From assembly GCA_023023105.1 (NCBI GenBank), contig CP083824.1, positions 3,348,001 through 3,412,000 of the forward strand: 64,000 bases of DNA, written 5' to 3'. Position 1 is the first letter of the stretch, and each line of letters opens with the position of its first letter. The notes under the pieces were generated by a model. It did not search any database. It was not told the DNA's origin and saw nothing but the letters and a program-made list of their open reading frames with translations. A program made the position numbers and the translations under genes. Shown here one piece after another: positions 55,978-64,000 of this stretch. Source of the stretch: Enterobacter ludwigii (lineage in GTDB: Bacteria > Pseudomonadota > Gammaproteobacteria > Enterobacterales > Enterobacteriaceae).

Positions 55978-57483
55978 TCAGCCCAGCGTCGGCATGGAGA
56001 ACGCAGCGCCTGTCTCCTGCTGCATTTCCGGCCAGCGCGCGGTGATGGTTTTCATTCGGGTGTAGAAACGCACGCCATCGTTCCCGTGAACATTGAGCGC
56101 ACCAAAGATGGAACGCTTCCAGCCGCCGAAGCTGTGGAATGCCATTGGTACCGGGATCGGCACGTTGACCCCCACCATGCCCGCCTGCACCTCTTCACAG
56201 AAGCGGCGCGCGCAGCCACCGTCACGGGTGAAAATAGCCGAGCCATTACCATATTCGTGGCGGTTAATCAGATCCACCGCGCTGGCGTAATCTGCTACGC
56301 GCACCACAGAAAGCACCGGACCGAAAATTTCTTCTTTATAGATGGTCATCTCCGGAGTGACGTTATCGAACAGCGTCGGCCCAACGAAATAGCCCTGCTC
56401 GTGACCCTTCACGCTGAAGCCACGCCCATCCACGCGCAGGTTCGCCCCCTGCGCTTCGCCACTGTCAATGTAGCCCAGCACCTTGCTGCGGTGCGCGGCG
56501 GAGATCAGCGGCCCCATCTCGTTTTCTGGCTTCTGGTCCAGCCCCGGCCCGACGCGCAGCGCGGCGATCTGTTTTTCCAGCCGGGCGCAGAGATCATCGG
56601 CGGTTTTATCGCCCACGGCCAGCACCACGGAAAGCGCCATACAGCGCTCCCCTGCCGCCCCAAAAGCCGCGCCCATGATGGCGTTCGTCGCCATATCCAT
56701 GTCGGCATCCGGCATTAAAATGCAGTGGTTTTTCGCGCCGCCGAGCGCCTGACAACGCTTACCGTGGGCGGACGCGGTCTGGTAAATGTATTCGGCAATC
56801 GGCGTTGAGCCAACAAAGCTCACCGCCTGCACGCGTGGGTCGGTCAGGAGCACATCAACGGACTCTTTATCGCCCTGCACCACGTTGAAGACGCCGTCCG
56901 GCAGGCCGGCCTCTTTCAGCAGCTGCGCCAGCGCGAGCGCGAGTGAAGGGTCTTTTTCCGATGGTTTCAGCACGAAGGTGTTGCCTGTCGCCAGCGCAAT
57001 CGGGAACATCCACATGGGTACCATCGCCGGGAAGTTAAACGGCGTGATCCCGGCGCAGACCCCGAGCGGCTGCATCAGCGAGTGGCTGTCGACGCCCGTG
57101 CCGACGTTCGCAGAGTGTTCACCTTTTTGCAGATGCGGGATGCCGCAGGCGAATTCCACCACTTCCAGGCCACGGGTCAGTTCGCCAACTGCGTCTGAGA
57201 AGACCTTACCGTGTTCTTCACTGATGATACGGGCCAGACGCTCCATATTCTCTTCAAGCAACGCTTTGAAGCGGAACATCACACGTGCGCGCTTAAGTGG
57301 AGCAAAACGCGCCCACGCGGGAAACGCTTGCTGTGCTGCGGCAATCGCCTGTTCGGTTTCCTGTGCCGTGCTCATCACCACCTGGCGGATTTGTTCACCA
57401 GTGGCCGGGTTGAAGATCGCCTGAACGCGCTGGCCTGAACCGGTGACACATTCGCCGTGAATAAAATTCGCTACCGTCTCCAT
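55978..57483 (-). CDS. iolA: Methylmalonate-semialdehyde dehydrogenase IolA
   Basis: 501 residues, CoA-acylating aldehyde dehydrogenase. It converts malonate semialdehyde to acetyl-CoA, CO2 and NADH, the last step of inositol breakdown. The nucleophile is Cys281 in [23 protein letters not shown] is the NAD-site stretch typical of MmsA/IolA. It leads the iolA-iolD unit, divergent from iolR, with an IolR-type block 53 bp upstream. Confidence 0.96.
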   Translation of the reverse strand: METVANFIHGECVTGSGQRVQAIFNPATGEQIRQVVMSTAQETEQAIAAAQQAFPAWARFAPLKRARVMFRFKALLEENMERLARIISEEHGKVFSDAVGELTRGLEVVEFACGIPHLQKGEHSANVGTGVDSHSLMQPLGVCAGITPFNFPAMVPMWMFPIALATGNTFVLKPSEKDPSLALALAQLLKEAGLPDGVFNVVQGDKESVDVLLTDPRVQAVSFVGSTPIAEYIYQTASAHGKRCQALGGAKNHCILMPDADMDMATNAIMGAAFGAAGERCMALSVVLAVGDKTADDLCARLEKQIAALRVGPGLDQKPENEMGPLISAAHRSKVLGYIDSGEAQGANLRVDGRGFSVKGHEQGYFVGPTLFDNVTPEMTIYKEEIFGPVLSVVRVADYASAVDLINRHEYGNGSAIFTRDGGCARRFCEEVQAGMVGVNVPIPVPMAFHSFGGWKRSIFGALNVHGNDGVRFYTRMKTITARWPEMQQETGAAFSMPTLG

Positions 57484-57535
57484 CCTTAACCTCTCGCTGT
57501 TGATACGTGACTGTTACCTGAACGTTGTGTACTGA

Positions 57536-57567
57536 ACACTATATATGAAACAAATATTCCATTTTAA
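57536..57567 (-). promoter_or_regulatory. iolA promoter/operator block shared with iolG
   Basis: The twin of 53789-53820 (26 of 32 identical), in the divergent iolA-iolR region. It includes GAAACAAATATTCC, a loose GAA/TTC palindrome of the kind RpiR-family proteins bind. A related TTTCATTTTT also occurs at 57690-57699 nearer iolR. Confidence 0.6.
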
Positions 57568-57775
57568 GTTGAAATAAAATAAATGATGATTATTGTGATC
57601 AAGGATGGATTTTTATGTTAACAGCCAACATCACTGACTCAGCCTGAGCTATTAAGGGATTTCGGGCGAGGAAATGACTGAAGCTTCTGTTTCATTTTTG
57701 CTGCCAGATGGATGGCCGACATTTAAAAGACGCGGTTTTGCGTTTAGAATCATATGACTGTATTTGGGGGATAAC

Positions 57776-58609
57776 ATGACGACAGCAACCAGCCTGAACG
57801 AACTGCAGCAGCAAATCCGCGATCGCTACGATAGCCTGAGCAAGAGGCTGCAGCAGGTTTCCCGCTATGTGCTTGATAACACCAACAGCGTGGCCTTTGA
57901 TACGGTTGCTGTCATTGCCGAGCGCGCCGACGTACCACCATCGACGCTCATCCGCTTCGCCAACGCCTTCGACTTCACCGGCTTCAACGAGATGAAACAG
58001 CTGTTTCGCATGAACCTGGTGGAGGAGACCGCCAGCTACAGCGACCGCGCCCGGCTATTCCGCGAAATGGAGAGCGAGGCCGTGCCGGAAACGCCGCTCG
58101 ATATCCTGCAGGAATTCGCCCGCTCGAATGCGCAGGCGTTACAGCAGCTGGCCGCCCGCGCCGAACCAGAAATGCTGGAGCGCGCCGTGCAGTTGCTGGC
58201 CGATGCCGACACCATCTACATCGCCGGTTTACGCCGTTCCTTCAGCGTCGCGGCCTATCTGACCTACGCCCTGAGCCACCTGGAGTGCCGCCCTATCCTG
58301 CTCGACGGGATGGGGGGGATGCTGCGCGAGCAGATCAGCCGCATTAAGGCCCGAGATATTGTGGTGTCGATCAGCTTCTCGCCGTACGCGGAAGAGACGG
58401 TGATGGTCAGCGAAACCGCCGCCAGCGTTGGCGCACGTCAGATTGTGATTACGGATAGCCAGATCAGCCCGCTGGCGACGTTCAGCGATCTCTGTTTTGT
58501 GGTGAAAGAGGCACAGGTGGATGCGTTCCGCTCCCAGTCAGCAACGCTGTGCCTGGTGCAGTCGCTGGTGGTGGCGCTGGCGTACAGGTTGGGAAGTGGG
58601 GACAAATAG
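57776..58609 (+). CDS. iolR: RpiR-family regulator IolR
   Basis: 277 residues. An N-terminal RpiR helix-turn-helix domain (residues about 1-77, with IAERADVPPSTLIRFANAF) and a C-terminal SIS sugar-phosphate domain (about 120-255, IYIAGLRRSFSVAAYL, VVSISFSPYAEE). In Salmonella an RpiR-type IolR represses the iol genes, with a pathway intermediate as inducer. The ATG with GGGGG upstream is chosen over a TTG four codons earlier. Divergent from iolA. Confidence 0.92.
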   Translation: MTTATSLNELQQQIRDRYDSLSKRLQQVSRYVLDNTNSVAFDTVAVIAERADVPPSTLIRFANAFDFTGFNEMKQLFRMNLVEETASYSDRARLFREMESEAVPETPLDILQEFARSNAQALQQLAARAEPEMLERAVQLLADADTIYIAGLRRSFSVAAYLTYALSHLECRPILLDGMGGMLREQISRIKARDIVVSISFSPYAEETVMVSETAASVGARQIVITDSQISPLATFSDLCFVVKEAQVDAFRSQSATLCLVQSLVVALAYRLGSGDK

Positions 58610-58664
58610 TCTGCATTGCCCTTTTGCCGGCCGGGAACGGCACAGCCGCCCCCCGGCATTTTGG

Positions 58665-59042
58665 TCAGTTCTTTATTTCAGTACACTCCGGGTAGTCTAC
58701 GGATGAGAGAGCACTCAGGCGTTGCCCCGTAATCTGCAGAACGCGCAGTAGAAGCATAATGCCGCGACGGGTATCTGGATCGTTCAGCATCGAGAACACC
58801 TGCCGAAGCGAAACATCCCCTTCCCGGTTAATTTGCTCTCCCCATGCCATGCGTAGCGCAGTTCCGCCTTCCCAGCCGACAGTCACAACATCTTCAAAAA
58901 CGCCGGCCAGTTTTTCGACCATCGCGTTATCGGTCATTTCAAGCAGGTCCGCCACCAGGGCGAGCAAATCAACAAGATTATTCAGGCGATTGCCGGCCAT
59001 AAGCGGAGCAAGATTTTTCAGCAATTGTTCCTGTTCGCTCAT
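58665..59042 (-). CDS. DUF1641 protein
   Basis: 125 residues, all-helical, of the DUF1641 type (LVDLLALVADLLEMTDNAMV, DPDTRRGIMLLLRVLQ). Function unknown; the family is often beside sulfide:quinone-oxidoreductase-like flavoproteins, as here. Its ATG overlaps the stop of that gene by one base (TGATG), so the two are translated together. Confidence 0.85.
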   Translation of the reverse strand: MSEQEQLLKNLAPLMAGNRLNNLVDLLALVADLLEMTDNAMVEKLAGVFEDVVTVGWEGGTALRMAWGEQINREGDVSLRQVFSMLNDPDTRRGIMLLLRVLQITGQRLSALSSVDYPECTEIKN

Positions 59043-60238
59043 CAGAACATCCCCCTCACGACACCCCAATACAGTCCACGGTTAAAACCGTTTCGCAGCA
59101 TGCCACCGAGTTTTGTCGCAGGCACCGGCGTCACATCATTGCGATAGTCATATACCAGCGGCATCCCCGCCCAGAGCCCCATCTGCGCGACGGCCTGAAC
59201 CCGGCCATCGTAATGATTACCGCTTCCGGGTGGTCTGCCATACAGTTCCGCCACAATATTGTCGACAATGATCGGGGCCTGGTTATGGCACGACCCGCCA
59301 GCTTTACTGATAGGGAGATCGACGGTATCGCCGATCACATAAACGCCTTCTAACCCGTAGACGCCGAGCGTCTGGTGATCCGTCGGCAACCAGCCTTCTC
59401 CATTCTGAATCTCACTGAGCCCCGTATTACGCACCGCCTCTACCGCCCTGATGGGAGGCGTGGCCATCAGGATGTCGAAGTTCTGCGAATCGCCCTCGGC
59501 GGAATACGCGATTTTGCTGTCAGGATCGACATGACTTAAGGTAAAACCGCGCTGGTGCTGTATGCCTTTGGCAGCAAAAATATCCCCCAGCGCCTCCCCA
59601 ACCGGACGTTGCAGGAACAGACAGTTTCGCAGTAATTGCGCTACGGTCGGATAGGTATAAACAATCTCAACCTGATTACGTACACCACGCTGACGCAGAT
59701 AGTCGTCAACCATCAGCGTGGTTTCGATGGGGGCGATCCCACACTGGTGGGGCACATTAGGGGTTTCCGGGAAAGAGACGGTGATAAAGATTCGTCCCTT
59801 TTTAATGGTGGCAAGTTTATGGGCTAATTGTCTGGCCGCCGCGTATTGGTAAAAATGATCGCCCACTTCAGCAAGGCCAGGGATTTTTTGAGGGAAAGGT
59901 GTGCAACCAGTAGCAATAACCAGCAGGTCCCAGTCGTAGTGTTTCTTACTGGCGCTGTATAAGCGGCGTTGTTTAAAATCGAAAGATTCTATTTTATCGG
60001 TAATAAATTGAATTTCCGGACTCAATAATTGCCGCTCAGGCCGGGCCAGCTCATGGTGATGAAAGAGGTTAAACGCGACGTACATAAACGCGGGTTTGTA
60101 GTAGTGCACCGGTGATTCGGATATCAGCATCAGTTCTACCTGACCGGCGGCAATTTCGCGTCGTAATTTCCTGGCCAGCAGGTTGGCGACAATCGTCCCT
60201 CCCGTCCCGCCACCGACAATCATTATGCGGTTTTTCAT
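59042..60238 (-). CDS. Sulfide:quinone oxidoreductase-like flavoprotein
   Basis: 398 residues of the FAD-dependent disulfide-reductase superfamily. FAD motifs: GGGTGGTIVANLLAR (residues 9-23) and GVYVIGDTVDLP near residue 298. Cysteines at 112 (ATGCTP), 166 (PHQCGIAP) and 317 (GGSCHNQ) recall SQRs, where Cys pairs take up sulfide sulfur; Cys166 is in the expected place. RNGFNRGLYWGVVRG at the C-terminus is an amphipathic helix suited to membrane binding. Role as SQR or a related NADH/quinone reductase is inferred. Coupled to the DUF1641 gene. Confidence 0.82.
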   Translation of the reverse strand: MKNRIMIVGGGTGGTIVANLLARKLRREIAAGQVELMLISESPVHYYKPAFMYVAFNLFHHHELARPERQLLSPEIQFITDKIESFDFKQRRLYSASKKHYDWDLLVIATGCTPFPQKIPGLAEVGDHFYQYAAARQLAHKLATIKKGRIFITVSFPETPNVPHQCGIAPIETTLMVDDYLRQRGVRNQVEIVYTYPTVAQLLRNCLFLQRPVGEALGDIFAAKGIQHQRGFTLSHVDPDSKIAYSAEGDSQNFDILMATPPIRAVEAVRNTGLSEIQNGEGWLPTDHQTLGVYGLEGVYVIGDTVDLPISKAGGSCHNQAPIIVDNIVAELYGRPPGSGNHYDGRVQAVAQMGLWAGMPLVYDYRNDVTPVPATKLGGMLRNGFNRGLYWGVVRGMF

Positions 60239-60258
60239 TCCGTTATTCGCTCATGGTA

Positions 60259-60274
60259 GTGAATGGGAATTCAC
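60259..60274 (-). promoter_or_regulatory. Palindrome in the leader of the SQR-like gene
   Basis: GTGAATGGGAATTCAC is a perfect 6-bp inverted repeat around GGGA, 21 bp before the SQR-like start. A second imperfect repeat (TGTTACGCT ... AGCG-TAG-TAACA) lies at 60293-60320. Either could be an operator; ATTC/GAAT half-sites resemble those of ArsR-type sulfide regulators, but no such gene is in view. Confidence 0.4.
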
Positions 60275-60456
60275 GTAACCAGACCGCTTCACTGTTACGC
60301 TCAGCTAAAGCGTAGTAACAGAGCAATATTCCGCAATACAATCCTTAATGAAATATTTAATTTCAGCAATCATATCATTATTTAAAATATACACTGCAAA
60401 ATATAATTTATATCCCTAAAACGTAGCCTCTGCCTGAGATCTCTTTTTCATCATTA

Positions 60457-60819
60457 TTATTCACCAAAGAGCAGCTTTGTGTACTTTTTAGAGACCGCCC
60501 CGGAACGCTGACCGTTGGCGCCATAATAGCGATCTTCACGACACAGCCGTTCCTTCACATCGCAGAAAATGCCGTTAGCAAAGGTGAATTCGGTCAGATC
60601 GACATCGCTCGATGTGAACACCTCGTTTGCAGCAGCCTTCTTGCCGAGATACTTCTCGGTCAGCTCACGGGAAATTCCCTTGTCATTGGCGCATACATAT
60701 CGGTCGCAGAGCACGCCTGACACTGGCGAATGGAGTTTGGCCGGGGTCCTGGCCTGAGCGGACATGGCGGACACAGCCAACAGCGCGGCCACAGAGCATG
60801 AGAGTATTGTCTTGTTCAA
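60457..60819 (-). CDS. YcgJ-family secreted protein
   Basis: 120 residues with a signal peptide (NKTILSCSVAALLAVSAMSA, cleavage near AQA). The mature part has four spaced cysteines (GVLCDRYVC, GIFCDVKERLC) and matches the YcgJ / Fels-1 prophage-like family, of unknown function. No ATG fits; TTG with GGAGG 8 bases upstream is the start. It stands alone. Confidence 0.85.
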   Translation of the reverse strand: MNKTILSCSVAALLAVSAMSAQARTPAKLHSPVSGVLCDRYVCANDKGISRELTEKYLGKKAAANEVFTSSDVDLTEFTFANGIFCDVKERLCREDRYYGANGQRSGAVSKKYTKLLFGE

Positions 60820-61076
60820 GATGATAACCTCCGTTGGTTAATGAGTGTCGGCTTTACACCGGGCGCGGTGGAACCATCATGAGGGTGAAAAACCCTGGAG
60901 GGTTCTGAGTTTCAACTGGAAATGCCCTGTTTAGTTTTTTGTTGACCTAAACGGTCGTCGAAAGTTCAGGTTGGGGGTAATTGTAAGGGCCCTATTCAGG
61001 TGGGTCCAGTGTGAGCGAGGAGCGGATTTACCATTATGCTATTTTTATCAACAGGGCGTCTCTTTTCCAGAGTACT

Positions 61077-61562
61077 TCAGCCTGCACTACGGGCCAGCTC
61101 ATCTATTTTTGTGCCAAAAACCCGGTGATAGTTAACACTCTTGATAACCTGAGCTCCGAGGGACTCATAAAACTTCTGCGCCAATGGGTCTGCTGCCACA
61201 GATAACCAATCGAGTTGTAAACACCCTCGTTCTTGTGCTCGACAGGCTATAAAACTCATCAGCTTTCTACCAATTCCATTCCTCCTGAAAGGTGCAGAAA
61301 CAAAAAGCTCTTTGATAAACATTTGCCCGCTGAAACGTGGTGAAGGGTACATCACTGATACACATGAAAACGCAGCTATTACTCCATCACAAACCACTTT
61401 GTGAACTTCGGTATTAGAATCAAAGGCAAGGACCTTGTCCCTCAGATATACGGTCATGTCATTACGGGACAAGCAAAGCTTCTGATTATAGTAGTGTTCC
61501 ATCTCGATAAAAATATCAACCAAATCAGGATATTCGTGTGGTTTGCAGATGGTGATGCTCAT
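61077..61562 (-). CDS. GNAT-family acetyltransferase
   Basis: 161 residues with the GNAT core: FIKELFVSAPFRRNGIGRKL holds the acetyl-CoA pyrophosphate loop (RRNGIG), and FYESLGAQ closes the fold. The substrate cannot be told. AAGGAGA lies before the ATG. Its AT-rich surroundings differ from the core genes, so it may be a later arrival. Confidence 0.85.
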   Translation of the reverse strand: MSITICKPHEYPDLVDIFIEMEHYYNQKLCLSRNDMTVYLRDKVLAFDSNTEVHKVVCDGVIAAFSCVSVMYPSPRFSGQMFIKELFVSAPFRRNGIGRKLMSFIACRAQERGCLQLDWLSVAADPLAQKFYESLGAQVIKSVNYHRVFGTKIDELARSAG

Positions 61563-61798
61563 GCATATCTCCTTAAGAAAAATATATCTATTTTAAATTA
61601 ATATATAAGCAATAAAGCTATAGCAATAAAAGTTTCTATTGCTAATTGTTAAACTAACCCTGTTGTTCCATAGTTGATTAAAGCATTTTTAGCAAGGAGC
61701 GGACGCTGACCTTTCATATTTGTACGATTCACTCTCTGGCCTGATCTGACGTATGTATCATAGATACAGGAACTCACTAGCATGATCGGAGATTGCAT

Positions 61799-62017
61799 AT
61801 GCTGATATATAACGTTTTTGGACGGCATATTGGCGTTCAACGTAAGAATGAACGCTGGCTGGTATTTCGTGCTGACCTGACGGAGAGAAAGTTTTCTCGA
61901 CTCTATGACATCGCTATTCCTGACGATATGACTGAAGGTGAGATTGCCGGCTGGCTGGGTGACATTTTCCATGAAGCCGCAACCGATCGTCATCCAAATG
62001 TGGAACGCATCGAATAA
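61799..62017 (+). CDS. Small conserved protein (DUF7661-like)
   Basis: 72 residues (begins MLIYNVFGRHIGVQRKNERW, ends HPNVERIE), acidic at the C-terminus, without signal or TM segment. I recognise it as a conserved enterobacterial protein of the DUF7661 kind, function unknown. GGAG is 7 bases before the ATG; a TTG two codons earlier is rejected. It is the last gene before the guaA terminator. Confidence 0.75.
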   Translation: MLIYNVFGRHIGVQRKNERWLVFRADLTERKFSRLYDIAIPDDMTEGEIAGWLGDIFHEAATDRHPNVERIE

Positions 62018-62089
62018 GAATTTAATGGATAGCCTTACATTACGCCCGCTCCTGGCACTAACCTGGCATGATGTTGCCAGCCATGGCCC

Positions 62090-62116
62090 AAAAAAAAGCC
62101 CGCTATCCGCGGGCTT
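62090..62116 (-). terminator. Terminator of guaA (gene displaced)
   Basis: On the minus strand a 7-bp GC stem (AGCCCGC / GCGGGCT, 5-base loop) then eight T, 48 bp past the guaA-end sequence. In the uninterrupted chromosome it would end guaA transcription. Confidence 0.85.
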
Positions 62117-62163
62117 AGAGATATTTTATAGTCTGTTAGTACCAGACGTATCCGGTTGGGAAA

Positions 62164-62178
62164 TCATTCCCACTCGAT
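62164..62178 (-). other. Putative att site: copy of the guaA 3' end
   Basis: On the minus strand ATCGAGTGGGAATGA encodes the IEWE-stop that ends GuaA. Upstream codons (VLRQH, LI) no longer match GuaA, so only about 15 bp is kept. The guaA 3' end is a known integration site for genomic islands, and guaA would be expected here by gene order after yfgG. This copy is the island end on the terminator side; the intact gene and probably the integrase should lie beyond the right edge. Confidence 0.72.
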
Positions 62179-62368
62179 GATCAATGCTGTCTTAAAACAC
62201 TATAAAATCAATAAAATAGCATTATATCTGCATGTCGATACCATACAAAATACCATGGTAAGAAAACTTGGAGACTGTACTGATCGTGTCGCCCGACGCA
62301 AAACGCTTTTAGACTGACAACTTGCACACCACAAAGGATATTCGTCCAAAAGCAGTTATTCAAAGAAG
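62179..62368. other. AT-rich island end without clear gene
   Basis: About 190 bp between the guaA-end copy and the DUF1524 stop. No reading frame or repeat I can support. Confidence 0.4.
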
Positions 62369-64000
62369 TCAACGCCCTGGGTTGGATCTTCCGCTTGCCT
62401 CCACCAGACTTACATCATCACGAAGCAATGTCACCATCGCTTCATGATGTGCTGTTATCTGCTGATCATCCCAGTTTGTATTTCGGGTGATTTCCGCCAT
62501 TCTCTTGAGCTTGGGACTTTGAAGTTCAATTGTATCCTTGAAGTTTTCGGCCTTTGCTCTGGGGAGGCTATTGCTGAATTTTGAGTTCGCGCTGACGCTT
62601 ACGAGCGCGAGGTTGCCAAGCAGGTTAAGGCTAGAACCTGAAACAACCGCGCCCGACTGTTCTTTGTCAGGATGCTGTGGATAGAAGTGCTCAATGGAAG
62701 TTCTGAACTGAAATTTGAAATCTCGTTTTGAGGAGTCACTCAACAGAAGATAGTCGAGATACGAAAAGACGATACGGCTGATACCAAACCCTTGTGGTTG
62801 CTGATCTTTCTCAAAGGAGAATGTCTCTTTAACCTTGCTGCGGGCATATCCCTTCAACAAATCGGCAAGATCCGCATGTTTCACGTCTCGAGGGGCTTTA
62901 ACGGAGAGCCAGCGAAGAACTTTGGTAATCCAGTGCATCGTTCGCGGAGAAGTGTAGGTAATCCGAAGCATGGACTGAAGCAGCAATACATCTCGGGTAT
63001 GTGGGTCAGCACTCCCGTCCTCCTCTAAGCTTCCATTGCTGGCCGAGAAAACATGGATGTACGTCGGGGTTGGCTTCTTGTCCCCGCCTCCTTTTTTCAG
63101 TCGCTGGAGAGACCAATCGCCATCGTCACCGATGTTTGCCGTGAATTGACGCTTCAAGATGAAGCCATCGAAGAGGTTGCGGCACTTGAGAAGCATAAAT
63201 GCAAAACTACGCACCCAATCGGCTTTAGCATCGGGTACATTATTTACGGCGTCGTCAAATGACTTGATGAGGCGCTTGTCGTCAAGCAGGCCTTCGTCTT
63301 CGACCTCATCGCCTTTCATAATTCTTAGAACGTGTAGCAGAAAGGCCGGAAACTCAATAGTTGAACGAAACCGCTCGTTGCCCTCGTCTTCAGTGGAATT
63401 TGACTCGAGCTCTTTAGCGTATTTTGACAACGCCTCATCCAAGGACAACGATACCCCTTCGGAGGATTGCCTTGATGAATTGATGCCGGATTGCGGACGA
63501 CTTTCCATTAGCGAAGAGAAGCTGGTCACCTCCAGCCAGGACCATTCATGACCAAATACTTTGTTTCGCAAACTTGTGTCACCACGGGTCAGAGACATCT
63601 GGACATAAGAATCCATGTCAGCACAGGAATCCCAAACCCACGCAAAGCATTCGCGTTCATATTGATTGGGCAGTTTGCTCATCAGGCGAGCCTTAACAAT
63701 ATCAACCTGCTTGAGTTGCTGCCCACGAGTGTTCATGATCTCGAAGTAGCGATTGAGGTCGGTATTGGGTGGCAGCGAGGCACGGACGACAGTCACCTTC
63801 GTTAGCAAGAAATCGGAGAATTTTTCGCGTGAGCGATTAAGGTTTTCATTTTGTTTGAAGAACTGATTGATGATGCTGTAGCCTTCATGAATGCCAGCAT
63901 CTGCATTACTCGTGGAGCCCTGCGGTCGAACGTGCTCCTTAGCCGCCTCCTGTGCTACTCGCAGCAGGGCCTCAGTTGCCCGTGCGCGCGACTCATATTG
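62369..64000 (-). CDS. DUF262/DUF1524 protein, GmrSD-like (5' end outside window)
   Basis: The frame stays open to base 64000, giving 543 visible residues; the start is outside. The visible N-terminal part holds the end of a DUF262 ParB-like NTPase/nuclease domain (RYFEIMNTRGQQLKQVDIVK). The C-terminal part is a DUF1524 HNH-like nuclease: SIEHFYPQHPDKE, LNLLGNLALVSVSANSKFSN. Fused DUF262-DUF1524 proteins include the type IV enzyme GmrSD, which cuts glucosylated hydroxymethylcytosine phage DNA, and other phage-defence proteins. It is the first gene of the putative guaA island, with base composition less GC-rich than the iol genes. The target is unknown. Confidence 0.82.
   Translation of the reverse strand, partial: QYESRARATEALLRVAQEAAKEHVRPQGSTSNADAGIHEGYSIINQFFKQNENLNRSREKFSDFLLTKVTVVRASLPPNTDLNRYFEIMNTRGQQLKQVDIVKARLMSKLPNQYERECFAWVWDSCADMDSYVQMSLTRGDTSLRNKVFGHEWSWLEVTSFSSLMESRPQSGINSSRQSSEGVSLSLDEALSKYAKELESNSTEDEGNERFRSTIEFPAFLLHVLRIMKGDEVEDEGLLDDKRLIKSFDDAVNNVPDAKADWVRSFAFMLLKCRNLFDGFILKRQFTANIGDDGDWSLQRLKKGGGDKKPTPTYIHVFSASNGSLEEDGSADPHTRDVLLLQSMLRITYTSPRTMHWITKVLRWLSVKAPRDVKHADLADLLKGYARSKVKETFSFEKDQQPQGFGISRIVFSYLDYLLLSDSSKRDFKFQFRTSIEHFYPQHPDKEQSGAVVSGSSLNLLGNLALVSVSANSKFSNSLPRAKAENFKDTIELQSPKLKRMAEITRNTNWDDQQITAHHEAMVTLLRDDVSLVEASGRSNPGR

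Noticed and set aside
60820..61076. A small RNA gene near the ACCCTGGAGGGT hairpin
   Set aside because: The stem is short, lacks a T run, and no promoter is clear.
61011..61205. 64-codon frame overlapping the GNAT gene end
   Set aside because: Half of it is antisense to the GNAT gene and it has no recognisable features.
61649..61993. 114-codon minus-strand frame over the DUF7661-like gene
   Set aside because: The plus-strand frame has a good ribosome site and a conserved sequence; this one does not.
62018..62163. A tRNA or sRNA as the island integration target
   Set aside because: No cloverleaf or CCA end; the sequence is explained by the guaA terminator and 3' end.

Overview
The window is a stretch of chromosome from an Enterobacteriaceae member, most likely Enterobacter or a close relative. 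Most genes read as close homologues of Escherichia coli proteins in E. coli order (nudK-aegA-narQ-acrD-ypfM-yffB-dapE-ypfN-ypfH-tmcA-ypfJ-purC-bamC-dapA-gcvR-bcp ... perM-bepA-yfgD ... hda-uraA-upp ... purM-purN-ppk-ppx-yfgF-yfgG). The hyf hydrogenase operon of E. coli K-12 is absent between bcp and perM. Four non-E. coli blocks interrupt the backbone. I saw no rRNA, tRNA, CRISPR array or intact insertion sequence.

1-9.0 kb: the end of ygjJ and all of ygjK (a periplasmic GH63 glucosidase), which sit elsewhere in E. coli, then ypfG, nudK, aegA and the divergent nitrate sensor narQ. 9-25.5 kb: conserved housekeeping genes for drug efflux (acrD), lysine and peptidoglycan precursor synthesis (dapE, dapA), tRNA acetylation (tmcA), purine synthesis (purC), outer-membrane assembly (bamC, bepA), glycine-cleavage control (gcvR) and peroxide defence (bcp).

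25.5-30.1 kb: the first inserted block. A regulator that appears to be a domesticated IS481-type transposase is divergent from a three-gene operon: a Lac/Chb-type PTS EIIC without partner EIIA or EIIB genes, an Ntn-hydrolase of the glycosylasparaginase family, and an M17 aminopeptidase. A well-placed CRP site precedes the operon. I infer uptake and breakdown of glycosylated asparagine or glycopeptides. This is the best candidate here for an undescribed system.

30.2-43.2 kb: hda (CTG start), uraA, upp (with a UTP-sensing T tract at its start), an inserted GH1 6-phospho-beta-glucosidase with two AscG-type operators, then purMN, ppk-ppx, the c-di-GMP phosphodiesterase yfgF and small yfgG. PurR boxes mark purC and purM.

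43.4-60.2 kb: the second large accessory block. A two-gene secreted hydrolase unit is followed by a full myo-inositol catabolic cluster. One transcription unit is iolG, an ABC transporter, a second dehydrogenase, iolC, iolE and iolB; the other is iolA-iolD; an RpiR-type regulator is divergent. The route runs inositol -> IolG -> IolE -> IolD -> IolB -> IolC kinase plus fused aldolase -> IolA. The ABC permease carries what looks like an internal in-frame deletion. A sulfide:quinone-oxidoreductase-like/DUF1641 pair follows.

60.4-64 kb: small genes (YcgJ-like, GNAT, a 72-residue conserved protein), then a transcription terminator and a 15-bp copy of the guaA 3' end. guaA itself is not in the window, so this looks like one end (att site) of a genomic island in guaA. 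The island begins with a partial DUF262/DUF1524 protein related to GmrSD-type restriction enzymes, which runs off the right edge.
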